A stretch of DNA of 36,289 nucleotides from Clostridium sp. Lineage in GTDB: Bacteria; Bacillota; Clostridia; Oscillospirales; Ruminococcaceae. Positions 15,560 through 25,002 of the stretch are shown here, in pieces. The notes under the pieces are model-generated. The model saw only the letters and a program-made list of their open reading frames with translations. It ran no database searches and was not told the DNA's origin. Position 1 is the first letter of the stretch. Each line of letters opens with the position of its first letter. The DNA lies in NCBI GenBank assembly GCA_023664445.1, contig JAMPFN010000001.1, positions 1 through 36,289 on the forward strand. The letters run 5' to 3'. The position numbers and the translations under genes are program-made.

Positions 15560-16903
15560 CTACTCAAATTTGAACGATTCAAGAAAACGGTTGCTGTATG
15601 CGCCGTTTTCAAACGCGTTGCACTTTATCAGCGCAAGCTGGAAATCTATGTTCGTGTCTATACCCTCAACGATAAATTCCGAGAGCGCCCATTTCATTTT
15701 CATAATGGCTTCTTCACGCGTCGGGGCATGGACAATAAGCTTCGCTATCATAGAATCATAATACGGGGGAATGGTATATCCCTGATATGCCGCTGAATCT
15801 ATTCTTATTCCCGGACCGCCCGGAGTATGCAGAGCAAGTATTTTTCCGGGGGAGGGACGGAAGTTAAGCTTTGGGTTTTCGGCGTTGATCCTGCATTCTA
15901 TCGCATGACCGCGGAGCTTTATATCCTCCTGCGAATATTCAAGCGGAAGTCCTGCGGCGATCTTTATCTGCGCCTTTACAAGATCTATGCCTGTTACCCA
16001 TTCGGTAACGGGGTGTTCCACCTGTATTCTTGTGTTCATTTCCATGAAATAGAAGTCGTCACCGTTTTCAAGCAGGAATTCTATAGTTCCTGCGTTGTAG
16101 TAGCCGCAGACTTTTGCCGCCTTGACAGCCGCTTCGCCCATTTTGGCTCTTAGCTCGTCTGTCATCGCGGGGCTCGGGCTTTCCTCCAGTACTTTCTGAT
16201 TGCGGCGCTGCATACTACAGTCGCGTTCGCCGAGATGTATAACGTTTCCGTCCTTATCGGCAAGTATCTGTATCTCGACATGTCTTGGATTTTTGACAAA
16301 TCGTTCCATATAAACCGCGTCGTCCCCGAAAAAGCTTTTTGCTTCCGACTGCGCGGCTGTTATCTGCGCCGCTAACTGATCCGGAGATTCGACCATTCTG
16401 ATGCCTCTTCCGCCGCCGCCTGCCGATGCTTTGACAAGCAGAGGATAGCCGATCTTGGCGGCAGCCGCTTCAGCATCCTCGATAGTCCGTACCGCGCCGT
16501 CAGAACCGGGAATAACAGGGACTCCGGCGTTTTTCATGGCTTCTTTCGCGTTTGCCTTATCGCCGAGCATTTCAATGGATTCGGGAGAAGGACCGATAAA
16601 TTCTATATTGCATTTGCGGCACATTCTTGCAAAAGCTGCGTTTTCGGAAAGAAATCCGAAGCCGGGGTGAACGGCGTCGCAGCCTGTTATTTCACAGGCT
16701 GAAATTATCGCTTTCATATTGAGATAGCTGTCAGCTATTGAAGCGGGACCGATGCAGACCGCTTCGTCCGCTATCTGTGCGTGAAGAGCGTTTTTGTCGG
16801 CAGAAGAATAGACCGCGACGCTGTGTATGCCAAGCTCACGGCATGCTCTTATTATCCTTACGGCGATTTCGCCTCGATTGGCGATCAATATTTTTTTAAA
16901 CAT
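15560..16903 (-). CDS. accC: Acetyl-CoA carboxylase, biotin carboxylase subunit
   Basis: A 447-residue ATP-grasp enzyme that carboxylates the biotin of AccB using ATP and bicarbonate. The N-terminus [20 protein letters not shown], the glycine loop [14 protein letters not shown], the [20 protein letters not shown] region and the catalytic [15 protein letters not shown] are all intact. I prefer the ATG at 16903 ([11 protein letters not shown]). A GTG three codons earlier at 16912 is possible, but the SD-like AGTGAG is spaced better for the ATG. It sits in the usual fabZ-accC-accD order. Confidence 0.97.
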   Translation of the reverse strand: MFKKILIANRGEIAVRIIRACRELGIHSVAVYSSADKNALHAQIADEAVCIGPASIADSYLNMKAIISACEITGCDAVHPGFGFLSENAAFARMCRKCNIEFIGPSPESIEMLGDKANAKEAMKNAGVPVIPGSDGAVRTIEDAEAAAAKIGYPLLVKASAGGGGRGIRMVESPDQLAAQITAAQSEAKSFFGDDAVYMERFVKNPRHVEIQILADKDGNVIHLGERDCSMQRRNQKVLEESPSPAMTDELRAKMGEAAVKAAKVCGYYNAGTIEFLLENGDDFYFMEMNTRIQVEHPVTEWVTGIDLVKAQIKIAAGLPLEYSQEDIKLRGHAIECRINAENPKLNFRPSPGKILALHTPGGPGIRIDSAAYQGYTIPPYYDSMIAKLIVHAPTREEAIMKMKWALSEFIVEGIDTNIDFQLALIKCNAFENGAYSNRFLESFKFE

Positions 16904-16928
16904 TTTTTTCACTCACTTTTTGTCAGCG

Positions 16929-17363
16929 TTATTTTATGGCAAAAGTTATTTCAGCCATAACAGCCTTTTTGCCGTCGACCGTTGCAATGCCTTTGCCGAC
17001 GCCGATAGGTCCTTTTACCTTTATGATCTCTACTTCGAGCCTGAGCGTATCTCCGGGTACGACCTGCTGTTTGAATTTTGCTTTGTCGATACCTGCGAAA
17101 AGACCGAGTTTTCCCTTGTTTTCGGGAAGCGCAAGCATCGCGACGCAGCCTGCCTGCGCAAGCATTTCTATCATCAGAACTCCCGGAGTTACAGGGTGTT
17201 CGGGAAAATGTCCCTTAAACCAAAAGTCGTCTTCTTTGATATATTTTGTGGCAACTACTCTTTTTCCCGGTTCTATCTCGTTTACTTCATCAATAAGAAG
17301 AAACGGATCTCTGTGAGGAATGATCTCCATGATCTGCTCTTTATTGTAAACAACCTCCGACAT
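16929..17363 (-). CDS. fabZ: 3-hydroxyacyl-ACP dehydratase FabZ
   Basis: A 144-residue hot-dog fold enzyme that dehydrates 3-hydroxyacyl-ACP to trans-2-enoyl-ACP. The segment [14 protein letters not shown] and catalytic His52 in [20 protein letters not shown], with Glu66, identify it. The strong AAGGAGG site is 5-6 nt before the ATG. It starts 10 nt after accB. No fabA or fabM-like gene is nearby, so the window gives no route to unsaturated fatty acids. Confidence 0.97.
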   Translation of the reverse strand: MSEVVYNKEQIMEIIPHRDPFLLIDEVNEIEPGKRVVATKYIKEDDFWFKGHFPEHPVTPGVLMIEMLAQAGCVAMLALPENKGKLGLFAGIDKAKFKQQVVPGDTLRLEVEIIKVKGPIGVGKGIATVDGKKAVMAEITFAIK

Positions 17364-17373
17364 TTTTTCCTCC

Positions 17374-17853
17374 TTATTCGATTACCATAACAGGCTGATC
17401 GTATTCAACAGCCTCGCCGTCTTTTACAAGTATATCCTTTACAACGCCGTCGAATTCGCTTTGCACCTCGTTCATAAGCTTCATAGACTCGATTATCATC
17501 AGTACGTCGCCTTTTTTTACAGAAGTACCTATCTGAACAAACGGACTTTTATCCGGAGCGGGTTTTGAATAAAAAGTTCCCACAATCGGCGCTTTGACGA
17601 TGTTTCCGCTTACCTGTGAGGCAGTATCGGCAGCCGGAGCGGATTCGCCTGAAGCAGCCGCCATAGGTACGGCAGGCGCAGGAATAACAGGAGGTATTGC
17701 GGCAGGAACGGCTATTTTGTTTTCCTTTTCGATGACGATCTCGCAGTCGCCGTTTTTTATCTTGATCTTTGAAAGCTTACCTGTTTCGACTTTGTCGGCA
17801 AGCTTGTTTATTTCCTCAAATGTAAGATTGCAGGCAATCATATTCTCGTTCAT
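17374..17853 (-). CDS. accB: Acetyl-CoA carboxylase biotin carboxyl carrier protein
   Basis: A 159-residue protein starting at the ATG at 17853, preceded by AAAGGAGA; the extra upstream codons of this frame lack a ribosome site. It has an N-terminal AccC-binding domain (about 1-45) and a long Ala/Pro-rich mobile linker (about 46-85). The C-terminal biotinyl domain has Lys125 in ESMKLMNEV as the biotin site. The usual AMKM is SMKL here; the lysine is kept. It carries carboxybiotin between AccC and AccAD. Confidence 0.96.
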   Translation of the reverse strand: MNENMIACNLTFEEINKLADKVETGKLSKIKIKNGDCEIVIEKENKIAVPAAIPPVIPAPAVPMAAASGESAPAADTASQVSGNIVKAPIVGTFYSKPAPDKSPFVQIGTSVKKGDVLMIIESMKLMNEVQSEFDGVVKDILVKDGEAVEYDQPVMVIE

Positions 17854-17884
17854 ATTATGTTCTCCTTTAATTAGCGTTAAGAAG

Positions 17885-19126
17885 TTATCGTTCGGCAAAT
17901 TTTTTTATGCATATTGTCGCGTTATGTCCTCCGAAACCGAGAGAATTAGAAAGAGCGGCATTTACAGGCATTTCAACATTGCCGTTTACGCAGTAATCAA
18001 GATCGCATTCCTCATCGGGGACTTTATATCCGATAGTCTTGTGAATGAAGTCGTTTTTGACGCTCAAAGCCGTAACCACCGCTTCAACTCCTCCGGCAGC
18101 TCCCAGAAGATGTCCTATCATAGACTTCGTAGAATTGATCTTAACAGTTTTTGCGGCATCTCCCAAAGCCTTCTTTATGGCAATTGTTTCATATTTATCG
18201 TTAAGCCCCGTTGATGTACCGTGCGCGTTTATATATGTGACTTCTTCCGGTTTAAGACCCGCTTCCGTATAAGCTGCTCTCATTGAAGCGGCAGCGCCCT
18301 CTCCCTCGGGATCGGGAGATGTGATATGGTAAGCGTCACAGGTTGCGCCGTAGCCTGCAAGTTCCGCGTATATTTCCGCGCCTCTTGCCTTGGCGTGTTC
18401 GTATTCCTCGAGCATAAGCATTCCGCAGCCCTCTCCCAATACAAAGCCGTTTCTTTCCTTGTCAAACGGGATAGAAGCTCTTTCAGGATCGGCTGACTTC
18501 GTGAGAGCTTTCATATTGTTGAATCCGGCAAGAGTAAATCTAAGGACAGTCGATTCCGTACCGCCGCAGAGAGCTGCGTCAAGATATCCGTCCTTGATTT
18601 TTCTGAAAGACTCGCCGATCGCGTGAGTACCCGAAGCGCAGGCTGTGACAGTCGAGAAATTATCTCCCTTAAAGCCTGTTTTCATTGAAACCTGACCTGC
18701 CGCCATATTGCCTATCATCATAGGTACGTAAAACGGTGAAACCCTGTTCGGTCCTTTGTTTAAAAATTTTTCATATTCGCTGAGCGTAAGACCGATTCCG
18801 CCGATTCCGCAGCCGATTATAACGCCCGCTTTGTACGGATCGTTTGCTTTAATGTCATAACCGCTGTCGTTTAACGCTTCCTGCGCCGCGGCGACGGCGA
18901 ACTGTGTGAAGCGTTCCATTCTTTTTGCTTCTTTTTTATCGATGAAGTCTGTAGGCTCGAAGTTTTTGACTTCTCCGGCAACATAAACGCCGATATCTTC
19001 GGTGTCAAATTGTTCGACCTTTGAAATTCCGAGCTTGTTTGCCTTTATTCCCTCCCAGAAATCCTCTGCGTTATTTCCGAGCGGATTTACGGTTCCAAGA
19101 CCTGTGATTACAACTCTTCTGCTCAT
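17885..19126 (-). CDS. fabF: 3-oxoacyl-ACP synthase II (FabF)
   Basis: A 413-residue condensing enzyme that extends acyl-ACP with malonyl-ACP. The ATG at 19126 (MSRRVVITGLGTVNPLG) is preceded by AAAGGAAG; the upstream part of this frame lies in fabG. The Cys-His-His triad is present: Cys163 in TACASGTHAIGES, His in NAHGTST, and His in KSMIGHLLGAAGG. Length matches the family. It lies 23 nt from fabG. Confidence 0.97.
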   Translation of the reverse strand: MSRRVVITGLGTVNPLGNNAEDFWEGIKANKLGISKVEQFDTEDIGVYVAGEVKNFEPTDFIDKKEAKRMERFTQFAVAAAQEALNDSGYDIKANDPYKAGVIIGCGIGGIGLTLSEYEKFLNKGPNRVSPFYVPMMIGNMAAGQVSMKTGFKGDNFSTVTACASGTHAIGESFRKIKDGYLDAALCGGTESTVLRFTLAGFNNMKALTKSADPERASIPFDKERNGFVLGEGCGMLMLEEYEHAKARGAEIYAELAGYGATCDAYHITSPDPEGEGAAASMRAAYTEAGLKPEEVTYINAHGTSTGLNDKYETIAIKKALGDAAKTVKINSTKSMIGHLLGAAGGVEAVVTALSVKNDFIHKTIGYKVPDEECDLDYCVNGNVEMPVNAALSNSLGFGGHNATICIKKFAER

Positions 19127-19149
19127 AATACACTTCCTTTTTATATTTA

Positions 19150-19884
19150 TTACATCATTAGTCCGCCTGATATTTCTATGACCTGACCTGTAACATAGCT
19201 TGAATCCTTTGAAGCTAAAAACGATACGACGCTTGCTATCTCCTCGGGTTCGCCGTAGCGTTTCATAGATATAAGACCAAGCATAGCGTTTTTCTGCTCG
19301 TCGGTCAGCTTGTCGGTCATGGGCGTGTGGATAAATCCCGGAGCTACCGCGTTTACGCATACTCCTCTTGAACCAAGCTCCTTTGCGACGGTCTTTGTCA
19401 TGGCGATAATAGCTCCCTTTGAAGCCGAATAGTTAAGCTGTCCGGGATTGCCGTAAAGTCCGACTACGGAAGCGACATTGATGATTTTTCCGCTTCTCTG
19501 CTTCATCATGATTTTTCCGGCATGCTTCATCATATTGAATACGCTCTTTTGGTTTACCGCGATAACGGCGTCGTACTGTTCCTCCGACATTCTTGCCATA
19601 AGACCGTCCCTTGTGATTCCTGCGTTGTTTACTAAAACGTCAAGTCCGCCGAAACGGGTTTTAACGTCGCTTACCAGTTTTTCGCATTGTTCATGGTTTG
19701 AAACGTCGGCGCAGAAGTATTCGCATTCAACGCCTTTTTCCTTTATTTTTTGGATTATATCATTATTTTCAAACATGCTCTCGTTTATGTCGTTAAGAGC
19801 GATATCGAATCCGTCTGACGCAAGTCTTAACGCGATTGCCGCGCCTATACCTCTTGCAGAACCGGTAATTAATGCTGCTGCCAT
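19150..19884 (-). CDS. fabG: 3-oxoacyl-ACP reductase FabG
   Basis: A 244-residue short-chain dehydrogenase that reduces 3-oxoacyl-ACP with NADPH. The cofactor motif GSARGIG (8-14), NNAG (86-89), and the catalytic Ser139, Tyr152 and Lys156 (NYSASKG) are visible. The protein ends in GQVIEISGGLMM, typical of FabG. Its start codon lies inside the last codons of the preceding unknown gene (16-bp overlap), and its AGGAGG site is also inside that gene, so the two are translationally linked. Confidence 0.96.
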   Translation of the reverse strand: MAAALITGSARGIGAAIALRLASDGFDIALNDINESMFENNDIIQKIKEKGVECEYFCADVSNHEQCEKLVSDVKTRFGGLDVLVNNAGITRDGLMARMSEEQYDAVIAVNQKSVFNMMKHAGKIMMKQRSGKIINVASVVGLYGNPGQLNYSASKGAIIAMTKTVAKELGSRGVCVNAVAPGFIHTPMTDKLTDEQKNAMLGLISMKRYGEPEEIASVVSFLASKDSSYVTGQVIEISGGLMM

Positions 19885-20408
19885 TTTTTAATGTTCCTCC
19901 TGTATTTTTCCAATATATACTTTACATTTGCCTCAATGTCTGTCATTGTGCCAGAGCCCTCCTCAGCCCATTCATAATCATCTTCTAAAAATATCAGATC
20001 TGAATACAAATCGTCATAATACTGATTGAAAGCGTTTGCAATGACATAAAACAAATGTACTGTTTCTTTAAGTGAAAGCTCTCCGCTTTCAAACCGCCGT
20101 CCGACTATTTCTACAAGCGTATAATATGCTCTGTCCACATGCTGTTCATACCCGTAAACATATCCCTCGTTATGAAGAATGCCCAAAAGAATGCTCCTTA
20201 GTATTTTCCAGTCCTTATGAAGCTCCAACGCGATCTCACAGTATAATGCGTCGGGCTTGCCGCAGCTTTCGATCTGCGTCAGAATATAGTCGTACAGATC
20301 GTCTTTTGTGAGTATGCCGATATCAATGCCGGTTATATAGAGAGAAATGACCTCATGTTTGTCAAGATCAAACTGCTTAATGCTGTCAAATATCAGACTT
20401 CCCAGCAC
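19869..20408 (-). CDS. Unknown acidic protein embedded in the fatty-acid operon (1)
   Basis: A 179-residue protein I do not recognise. It is predicted soluble, acidic and largely helical, with no signal peptide or membrane segment. Tyr/Asp-rich stretches occur near the middle and end (NQYYDDLYSDL, EDDYEWAEEG), and the C-terminus is basic (EKYRRNIKKWQQH). It overlaps the gene before it by 23 bp and fabG after it by 16 bp, so it is almost certainly read as part of the operon. It sits where fabD is normally found in related clusters. A link to envelope lipid synthesis is suggested only by position. Confidence 0.7.
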   Translation of the reverse strand: MLGSLIFDSIKQFDLDKHEVISLYITGIDIGILTKDDLYDYILTQIESCGKPDALYCEIALELHKDWKILRSILLGILHNEGYVYGYEQHVDRAYYTLVEIVGRRFESGELSLKETVHLFYVIANAFNQYYDDLYSDLIFLEDDYEWAEEGSGTMTDIEANVKYILEKYRRNIKKWQQH

Positions 20409-20931
20409 TTTCTATCACCTTCCGCTTCAAAATATCCATAAGTTCATCATATCCGCTGTTTTTTGCGCTTATATCCGCATAATGCTTTTTAGTATCAATA
20501 AAATATACTCTTGAATATGTTATTCTTTGCTTTATGCCTTTTATTTTATCTATTTTCATAACATTGAATATATGATGGTTTTTACCGTAGGATATCATTT
20601 CTTCAATCTCGTCGGCATTCTGCATTGATTTCATATTTAGGCTTTTGTTCAGAAACGGAGAAACGGCATATATGAAATAAAGCTTACCATTATGCACCGC
20701 CCATGCTGACGAGCTGTTTTTCACTTTTTTCCTGTATCTTATTTCAGTTGTTATTACCCATGCTGAAAATACGGCGGAAATGGCGAAAACTATTCTGAAA
20801 TCTGTATTATGCCGTTCAAAGTAAATCAGCGTCATACCGAAAATAAAAGACAAAGGTGAAAACAGCGTAAACACAAAATGCAAATACAATTTTCTTTTAG
20901 AAATGTACGGAGGCGAATAAAGCGTTATCAT
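20386..20931 (-). CDS. Unknown two-helix membrane protein embedded in the fatty-acid operon (2)
   Basis: A 181-residue protein without a family I can name. Two hydrophobic helices (about 16-34 and 44-62) are followed by a soluble beta-prone domain (about 75-175: AWAVHNGKLYFIYAV, VMKIDKIKGIKQRITYSRVYFID). This plan resembles bacterial PH-like and YcxB-like membrane proteins, including those at 5139-6929, though sequence identity looks low. Its ATG follows the fabK stop codon directly (TAAATG), and its end overlaps the next unknown gene by 23 bp. The tight packing implies coupled expression with fatty-acid synthesis. Confidence 0.65.
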   Translation of the reverse strand: MITLYSPPYISKRKLYLHFVFTLFSPLSFIFGMTLIYFERHNTDFRIVFAISAVFSAWVITTEIRYRKKVKNSSSAWAVHNGKLYFIYAVSPFLNKSLNMKSMQNADEIEEMISYGKNHHIFNVMKIDKIKGIKQRITYSRVYFIDTKKHYADISAKNSGYDELMDILKRKVIESAGKSDI

Positions 20932-21858
20932 TTATTTGCCGAGAAGCTTTTCCGCCTGTGCGAACATTTCTTCTATAATATCCTTACAGGGCTTTATTTC
21001 ATTTACCATACCTGCGATAAGACCGCAAAGGAACGAGCCCTCTTCAAGATTACCGTCCTGAACCGCCTTTCTTAGCGAGCCGAGAGTTATCTCCTCAAAT
21101 TCGTCGGGAGTTATCGTACCGTTCATTTCGCCGCCCGCAAGCTTCTTTGCGAATTTGGTTTTGACGTTTCTGCAAGGATGACCCGTGGTTCTTCCCGTTA
21201 CGACATTATCCGTGTCCTTAGCGTCGATTACAAGCTGTTTGTATGTCGGGTGGATCCGACATTCCTCGGACGCTAAAAAGCGTGTTCCCACCTGAACGCC
21301 CTCTGCGCCAAGCATGAACGAAGCCGCGATTCCTCTGCCGTCGGCGATCCCTCCTGCGGCAATGACGGGTATTTCCAAAGCGTCGACTGTCTGTGGGACA
21401 AGACACATTGTGGTATTTTCACCGATGTGTCCGCCCGATTCCGTACCCTCTGCAACAACGGCGTCTGCGCCCGCTCTTTCCATTCTTTTTGCAAGAGCGA
21501 CGGATGGAATAACGGGTATTACCTTTATTCCTGCCTTTTTCCAGTTTTCCATATATTTTCCCGGATTGCCTGCGCCCGTCGTTACTACGGGGACTTTTTC
21601 GTCGATGACGAGCTGTGCGAGATCGTCCGCATTCGGCGACATAAGCATGATATTTACCCCGAACGGCTTGTCTGTCTGCTCCTTGGTTTTTCTTATCTGA
21701 CCGCGAAGATAGTCGATAGGCGCAGAGCCGCCTGCGATAAGTCCAAGACCGCCGGCGTTTGATACTGCGGAAGCAAGCGTACTTTCAGCTATCCATGCCA
21801 TTCCGCCTTGTATAATGGGGTATTTTATACCTAAAAGTTCTGTTATTCTTGTAGTCAT
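20932..21858 (-). CDS. fabK: Enoyl-ACP reductase II (FabK)
   Basis: A 308-residue FMN-dependent TIM-barrel enzyme of the nitronate monooxygenase/FabK family. It completes each elongation cycle by reducing enoyl-ACP. Motifs are IIQGGMAWIAESTLASAVSN near the N-terminus, GLGLIAGG, AEGTESGGHIGENTTM (active-site His region), AAGGIADGRGIAASF and GTRFLASEE. FabK rather than 2-nitropropane dioxygenase is inferred from the position in a fab operon after fabH. It replaces FabI, which is absent from the window. Confidence 0.93.
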   Translation of the reverse strand: MTTRITELLGIKYPIIQGGMAWIAESTLASAVSNAGGLGLIAGGSAPIDYLRGQIRKTKEQTDKPFGVNIMLMSPNADDLAQLVIDEKVPVVTTGAGNPGKYMENWKKAGIKVIPVIPSVALAKRMERAGADAVVAEGTESGGHIGENTTMCLVPQTVDALEIPVIAAGGIADGRGIAASFMLGAEGVQVGTRFLASEECRIHPTYKQLVIDAKDTDNVVTGRTTGHPCRNVKTKFAKKLAGGEMNGTITPDEFEEITLGSLRKAVQDGNLEEGSFLCGLIAGMVNEIKPCKDIIEEMFAQAEKLLGK

Positions 21859-21872
21859 CTGTTTTCCTCTTT

Positions 21873-22868
21873 CTAAAATTCAAATATGATTGCGCCGAAG
21901 GTAAGTCCTGCGCCGAAGCCGACAAGTCCCACCTTATCGCCTGCTTTTATTTTTCCCGCCTTCAAAGCCTCGTCGATCGCTATAGGGATCGACGCGCTTG
22001 AAGTATTCGCATGTTTATCAAGGTTCACAAAAAAATTATCCATTGATAAACCAAGATTTTTCGCGGCGGTTTCTATTATTCTTACGTTTGCCTGATGAGG
22101 GATTATAACGTTTATCTCGTTTAAGTCAAAGTTTATTTTTTCAGCCGCCTTTGTCAGCGCGTTCGGGAGAGCCTTTGTAGCAAACTTGTAGACCTCTCTG
22201 CCATCCTGATAAAGGTAATGCGAATTTGATTCCGGAAATCCGTCGTCAACTTTGCCCTCGCCCGTCATGAATGCGTTTGCCGGCGGAATAGATCTTGCGA
22301 AAAGATATTTTGCGCCTGTTCCGTCCGCCCCCAGGAAGCTTGAGTACACGGCGTTCTCGGCTTTTTCAATTATCATTGCCGCCGCGCCGTCCCCGAACAG
22401 CACGCAGGTGCTTCTGTCGGAATAGTCCGTAAGCTTTGTAAGATTTTCGTTTGCGACTACAAGCGCGTATTTTATGGTTTCGTCTGTCTGAAGGTAACGC
22501 TTTGCCATATCTATAGCGTAAACGCAGCCTGCGCAGGCACAGTTGACGTCGATAGTCATGGCGTTTACGGCGCCGATCTCGCGCTGTATCATACACGACA
22601 TGGAGGGCGTGTAATAATCGGGCGAAACGCTCGTATCGATAATAACGCCTATATCTTCCGGAGAAATACCGGCGTTTGAAACGGCGTCCTTTGCCGCCTG
22701 CGAACCCATGAACCATGTTGGTTCACCGTTTGAAACATAGCGTTCTTTCATGCCTGTTCTCGTTGTTATCCATTCGTCGCTCGTTTCGATGAATTTTGTG
22801 AAGTCATCGTTTACGACCTTTTTTTGGGGCTGATAGCAACCGGTCCCTAAAATTTTTATTCCCGGCAA
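21873..22868 (-). CDS. fabH: 3-oxoacyl-ACP synthase III (FabH)
   Basis: A 331-residue initiating condensing enzyme that joins acetyl-CoA (or a branched acyl-CoA) to malonyl-ACP. The catalytic triad is Cys112 (NCACAGCVYA), His258 (IIPHQAN) and Asn288 (KHANTSSAS). It starts at a TTG codon with a strong AAGGAGG 7-8 nt upstream; no ATG would retain the N-terminal strand KILGTGCYQP. It is the first gene of the minus-strand operon. A promoter with a palindromic spacer lies about 50 nt upstream. Confidence 0.96.
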   Translation of the reverse strand: MPGIKILGTGCYQPQKKVVNDDFTKFIETSDEWITTRTGMKERYVSNGEPTWFMGSQAAKDAVSNAGISPEDIGVIIDTSVSPDYYTPSMSCMIQREIGAVNAMTIDVNCACAGCVYAIDMAKRYLQTDETIKYALVVANENLTKLTDYSDRSTCVLFGDGAAAMIIEKAENAVYSSFLGADGTGAKYLFARSIPPANAFMTGEGKVDDGFPESNSHYLYQDGREVYKFATKALPNALTKAAEKINFDLNEINVIIPHQANVRIIETAAKNLGLSMDNFFVNLDKHANTSSASIPIAIDEALKAGKIKAGDKVGLVGFGAGLTFGAIIFEF

Positions 22869-22911
22869 AAAAATTCCTCCTTTTTGGTTGTCATATCGAA
22901 AAATTTATGGT

Positions 22912-22942
22912 ATAGTAATATATAGATCGTCTATACGGTCAA
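22912..22942 (-). promoter_or_regulatory. Putative fabH operon promoter with a 15-bp palindrome in its spacer
   Basis: On the minus strand TTGACC (22942-22937) is followed by -10-like TATTAC at 16-nt spacing or TACTAT at 19-nt spacing. The perfect inverted repeat TATAGATCGTCTATA (22921-22935) fills the space between the boxes, which is a typical repressor site. It does not match the FapR or FabT consensus as I know them. No regulator gene is in the cluster. Confidence 0.5.
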
Positions 22943-23140
22943 TTTTATTCATGACGATAAAATCAATTATTTTTATTGTAATCTATTTTTAACTTTTTTG
23001 CAATGTTATAATTGCTATTTTGTGGTGCTAAAAATAAAATACCGCAGTTTGCACAAAACCTTTATCCAAAAACTGTGAATATTTTATACAATAGACCCCT
23101 TCGCCAAACGGCACACCTTAGTTTCCGAGGAGGTCTAATA

Positions 23141-24080
23141 ATGATAGGAGAAGAAAAATATGGGAAAAACAGCATTTTTATTTTCGGGACAGGGATCTCA
23201 GTATCCGGGAATGGGCAGGGAGCTGCTCGACGCAAACCCTGAACTTTCATACATCTATGAAAAGGGTTCTGAAATATTGGGCTTCGATCTTGCAAAGCTT
23301 ACGTTTGAGGGCACGGAAGAAGAACTTGCACAGACCTGTAATTCACAGCCTGCTATTATGGCGATGTCGCTTCTTTGCTTTGAAATCGCAAAGAAAAACG
23401 GTTTTGTTTTTGACGCTGCCGCAGGTCATTCCCTTGGCGAATATGCGGCAATGGCTGCAACGGGTATGCTTTCGCCGGAGGACGCGTTCAGAGTGATAAA
23501 GGCAAGAGCCGCCGCAATGGACAAGGCAGGGAACGAAACGCAAGGCGCGATGTACGCTATAATGAAAATGCAGCCCGAGCAGATAGAAAGAATATGTGAT
23601 CAGGCTGACGGTTACGTTGTTCCGGTAAATTACAATTCTTCGGTCCAGACCGTTATTGCCGGAGAAAAGGAAGCTGTTGAAAAGACGGCGGCAATATTTT
23701 CGGAATTGGGAGCAAGAGCGGTACAGCTTAAAGTTTCGGCGGCTTTTCATTCAAAGCTTATGGAGGGTGCGGCTAAGGAATTTTACGAGGAAATAAAAGA
23801 CGTAAAATTCAACGCTCCGAGCGTTCCGTTTTATTCAAATGTTTTGGGCGGAGAGCTTAAGGATTTCTCGGATATGCCGTCGCTGCTCGCAAAGCACATG
23901 GTTTCGCCCGTGCTGTTTACCTCGGAGCTTGCGGCTATGCAGGAAAGCGGCATTGAAAATTATATCGAGCTTGGTCCGAATAAAGTGCTTACAGGACTTG
24001 TAAAGAAAACGCTCAAGGGAGTAAACGCCGTAAATATTGAGGATACGAAGTCGCTCGAAAAAGCACTTGAGCTTATGTGA
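23141..24080 (+). CDS. fabD: Malonyl-CoA:ACP transacylase (FabD)
   Basis: The protein itself runs from the ATG at 23160 and is 306 residues; the span here includes its ribosome-binding region. It moves malonyl groups from CoA to AcpP. GQGSQYPGMG near the N-terminus, Ser91 in AAGHSLGEYAA, and His in SAAFHSKLM are the catalytic signature. It is divergent from the rest of the fab operon instead of lying between fabK and fabG. A second ATG at 23141, out of frame and with a better SD (GAGGAGGT), would give a 33-codon peptide overlapping the fabD start. GGAG at 23146-23149 serves the real start. Confidence 0.9.
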
Positions 24081-24090
24081 TCTTTTGAAC

Positions 24091-24268
24091 AATTTGTGGG
24101 GGACTCTGTCCCCCAATCCCCCTGCCAAAGGGAATGATTCCCTTTGGAATCCTCATGATTTTTAGTAATACTTCCCCGAGGGGAAGTATTACTAAAAATG
24201 TGGGAAACCATACAAAACATTCTTGGCAAAGATCAGGAGATAAAGCACCTCAAAATTCTAAAATTGAT
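24091..24268 (+). repeat. Structured 178-bp repeat D, copy 2
   Basis: Begins 10 nt after the fabD stop codon. It has the same order of hairpins as copy 1: GGGGGAC/GTCCCCC, CCAAAGGGAAT/ATTCCCTTTGG, and GTAATACTTCCCC/GGGGAAGTATTAC. Stems 2 and 3 differ from copy 1 on both arms so that pairing is kept. It separates fabD from ispD and fills the whole intergenic space, leaving no visible ispD promoter apart from the stretch 24269-24310. Confidence 0.75.
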
Positions 24269-24324
24269 TTTTGCGTTATCATGCCGGGTGAATTCGTTGA
24301 ATGCGGGAAATAAAGGAGTGAAAT

Positions 24325-25002
24325 ATGAATATTTCAGCTATAATAGTATGCGGCGGAAGCTCTTCGCGAATGGGCGTTAATAAACTTCTGCTTCCGCTCG
24401 GAAATACAAATGTCGCGGGAGCTTCGATGCTCGCGTTTGAAAAATGCCCCGATGTATCGGATATTGTAGTCGTGTGCCGTGAATGCGATAGAAAAGAACT
24501 TGAAAAAACAGCTCGAAGTCTTAGCATAACAAAGCTTCACGCTTTTGCGGAGGGCGGAAAAACAAGACAGGAAAGCGTTTTCAGCGGATTAAAAAAAATC
24601 GTTCCCGAAACCGATCTTATCGCGGTACACGACGGCGCAAGACCGCTTGTAAAGCCTGAATACATCGCCAAGACCGCTCATGACGCGGAAATCTTCGGCG
24701 GAGCGGTTCTGGGCGTTCCTGTAAAAGACACCATAAAGATTGTGAACGACGGGCTTATAATCGATACGCCGCAGAGATCGTCGCTTTACATAACTCAGAC
24801 ACCTCAGATATTCAAACGCAGAATATATTTTGAAGCGGTTGATTTCGCGCTCGAACACAGCCTCGATTTTACCGATGACTGTCAGCTTGCCGAAGCGATA
24901 GGCGTAAAGGTATGCATGACGGAGGGCGATTACACAAACATAAAAATAACCACGCCCGAGGATATTAATATCGCTCGTATGCTTATGGAGGAAATGAAAT
25001 GA
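24325..25002 (+). CDS. ispD: 2-C-methyl-D-erythritol 4-phosphate cytidylyltransferase
   Basis: A 225-residue enzyme that makes CDP-methylerythritol in the MEP isoprenoid pathway. The nucleotide loop [50 protein letters not shown] and the C-terminal [14 protein letters not shown] are characteristic. The usual Ala-Gly-Gly is CysGlyGly here. The ATG has AAAGGAG upstream. The last 4 bp overlap ispF (ATGA), the common ispDF arrangement. Confidence 0.96.
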   Translation: MNISAIIVCGGSSSRMGVNKLLLPLGNTNVAGASMLAFEKCPDVSDIVVVCRECDRKELEKTARSLSITKLHAFAEGGKTRQESVFSGLKKIVPETDLIAVHDGARPLVKPEYIAKTAHDAEIFGGAVLGVPVKDTIKIVNDGLIIDTPQRSSLYITQTPQIFKRRIYFEAVDFALEHSLDFTDDCQLAEAIGVKVCMTEGDYTNIKITTPEDINIARMLMEEMK

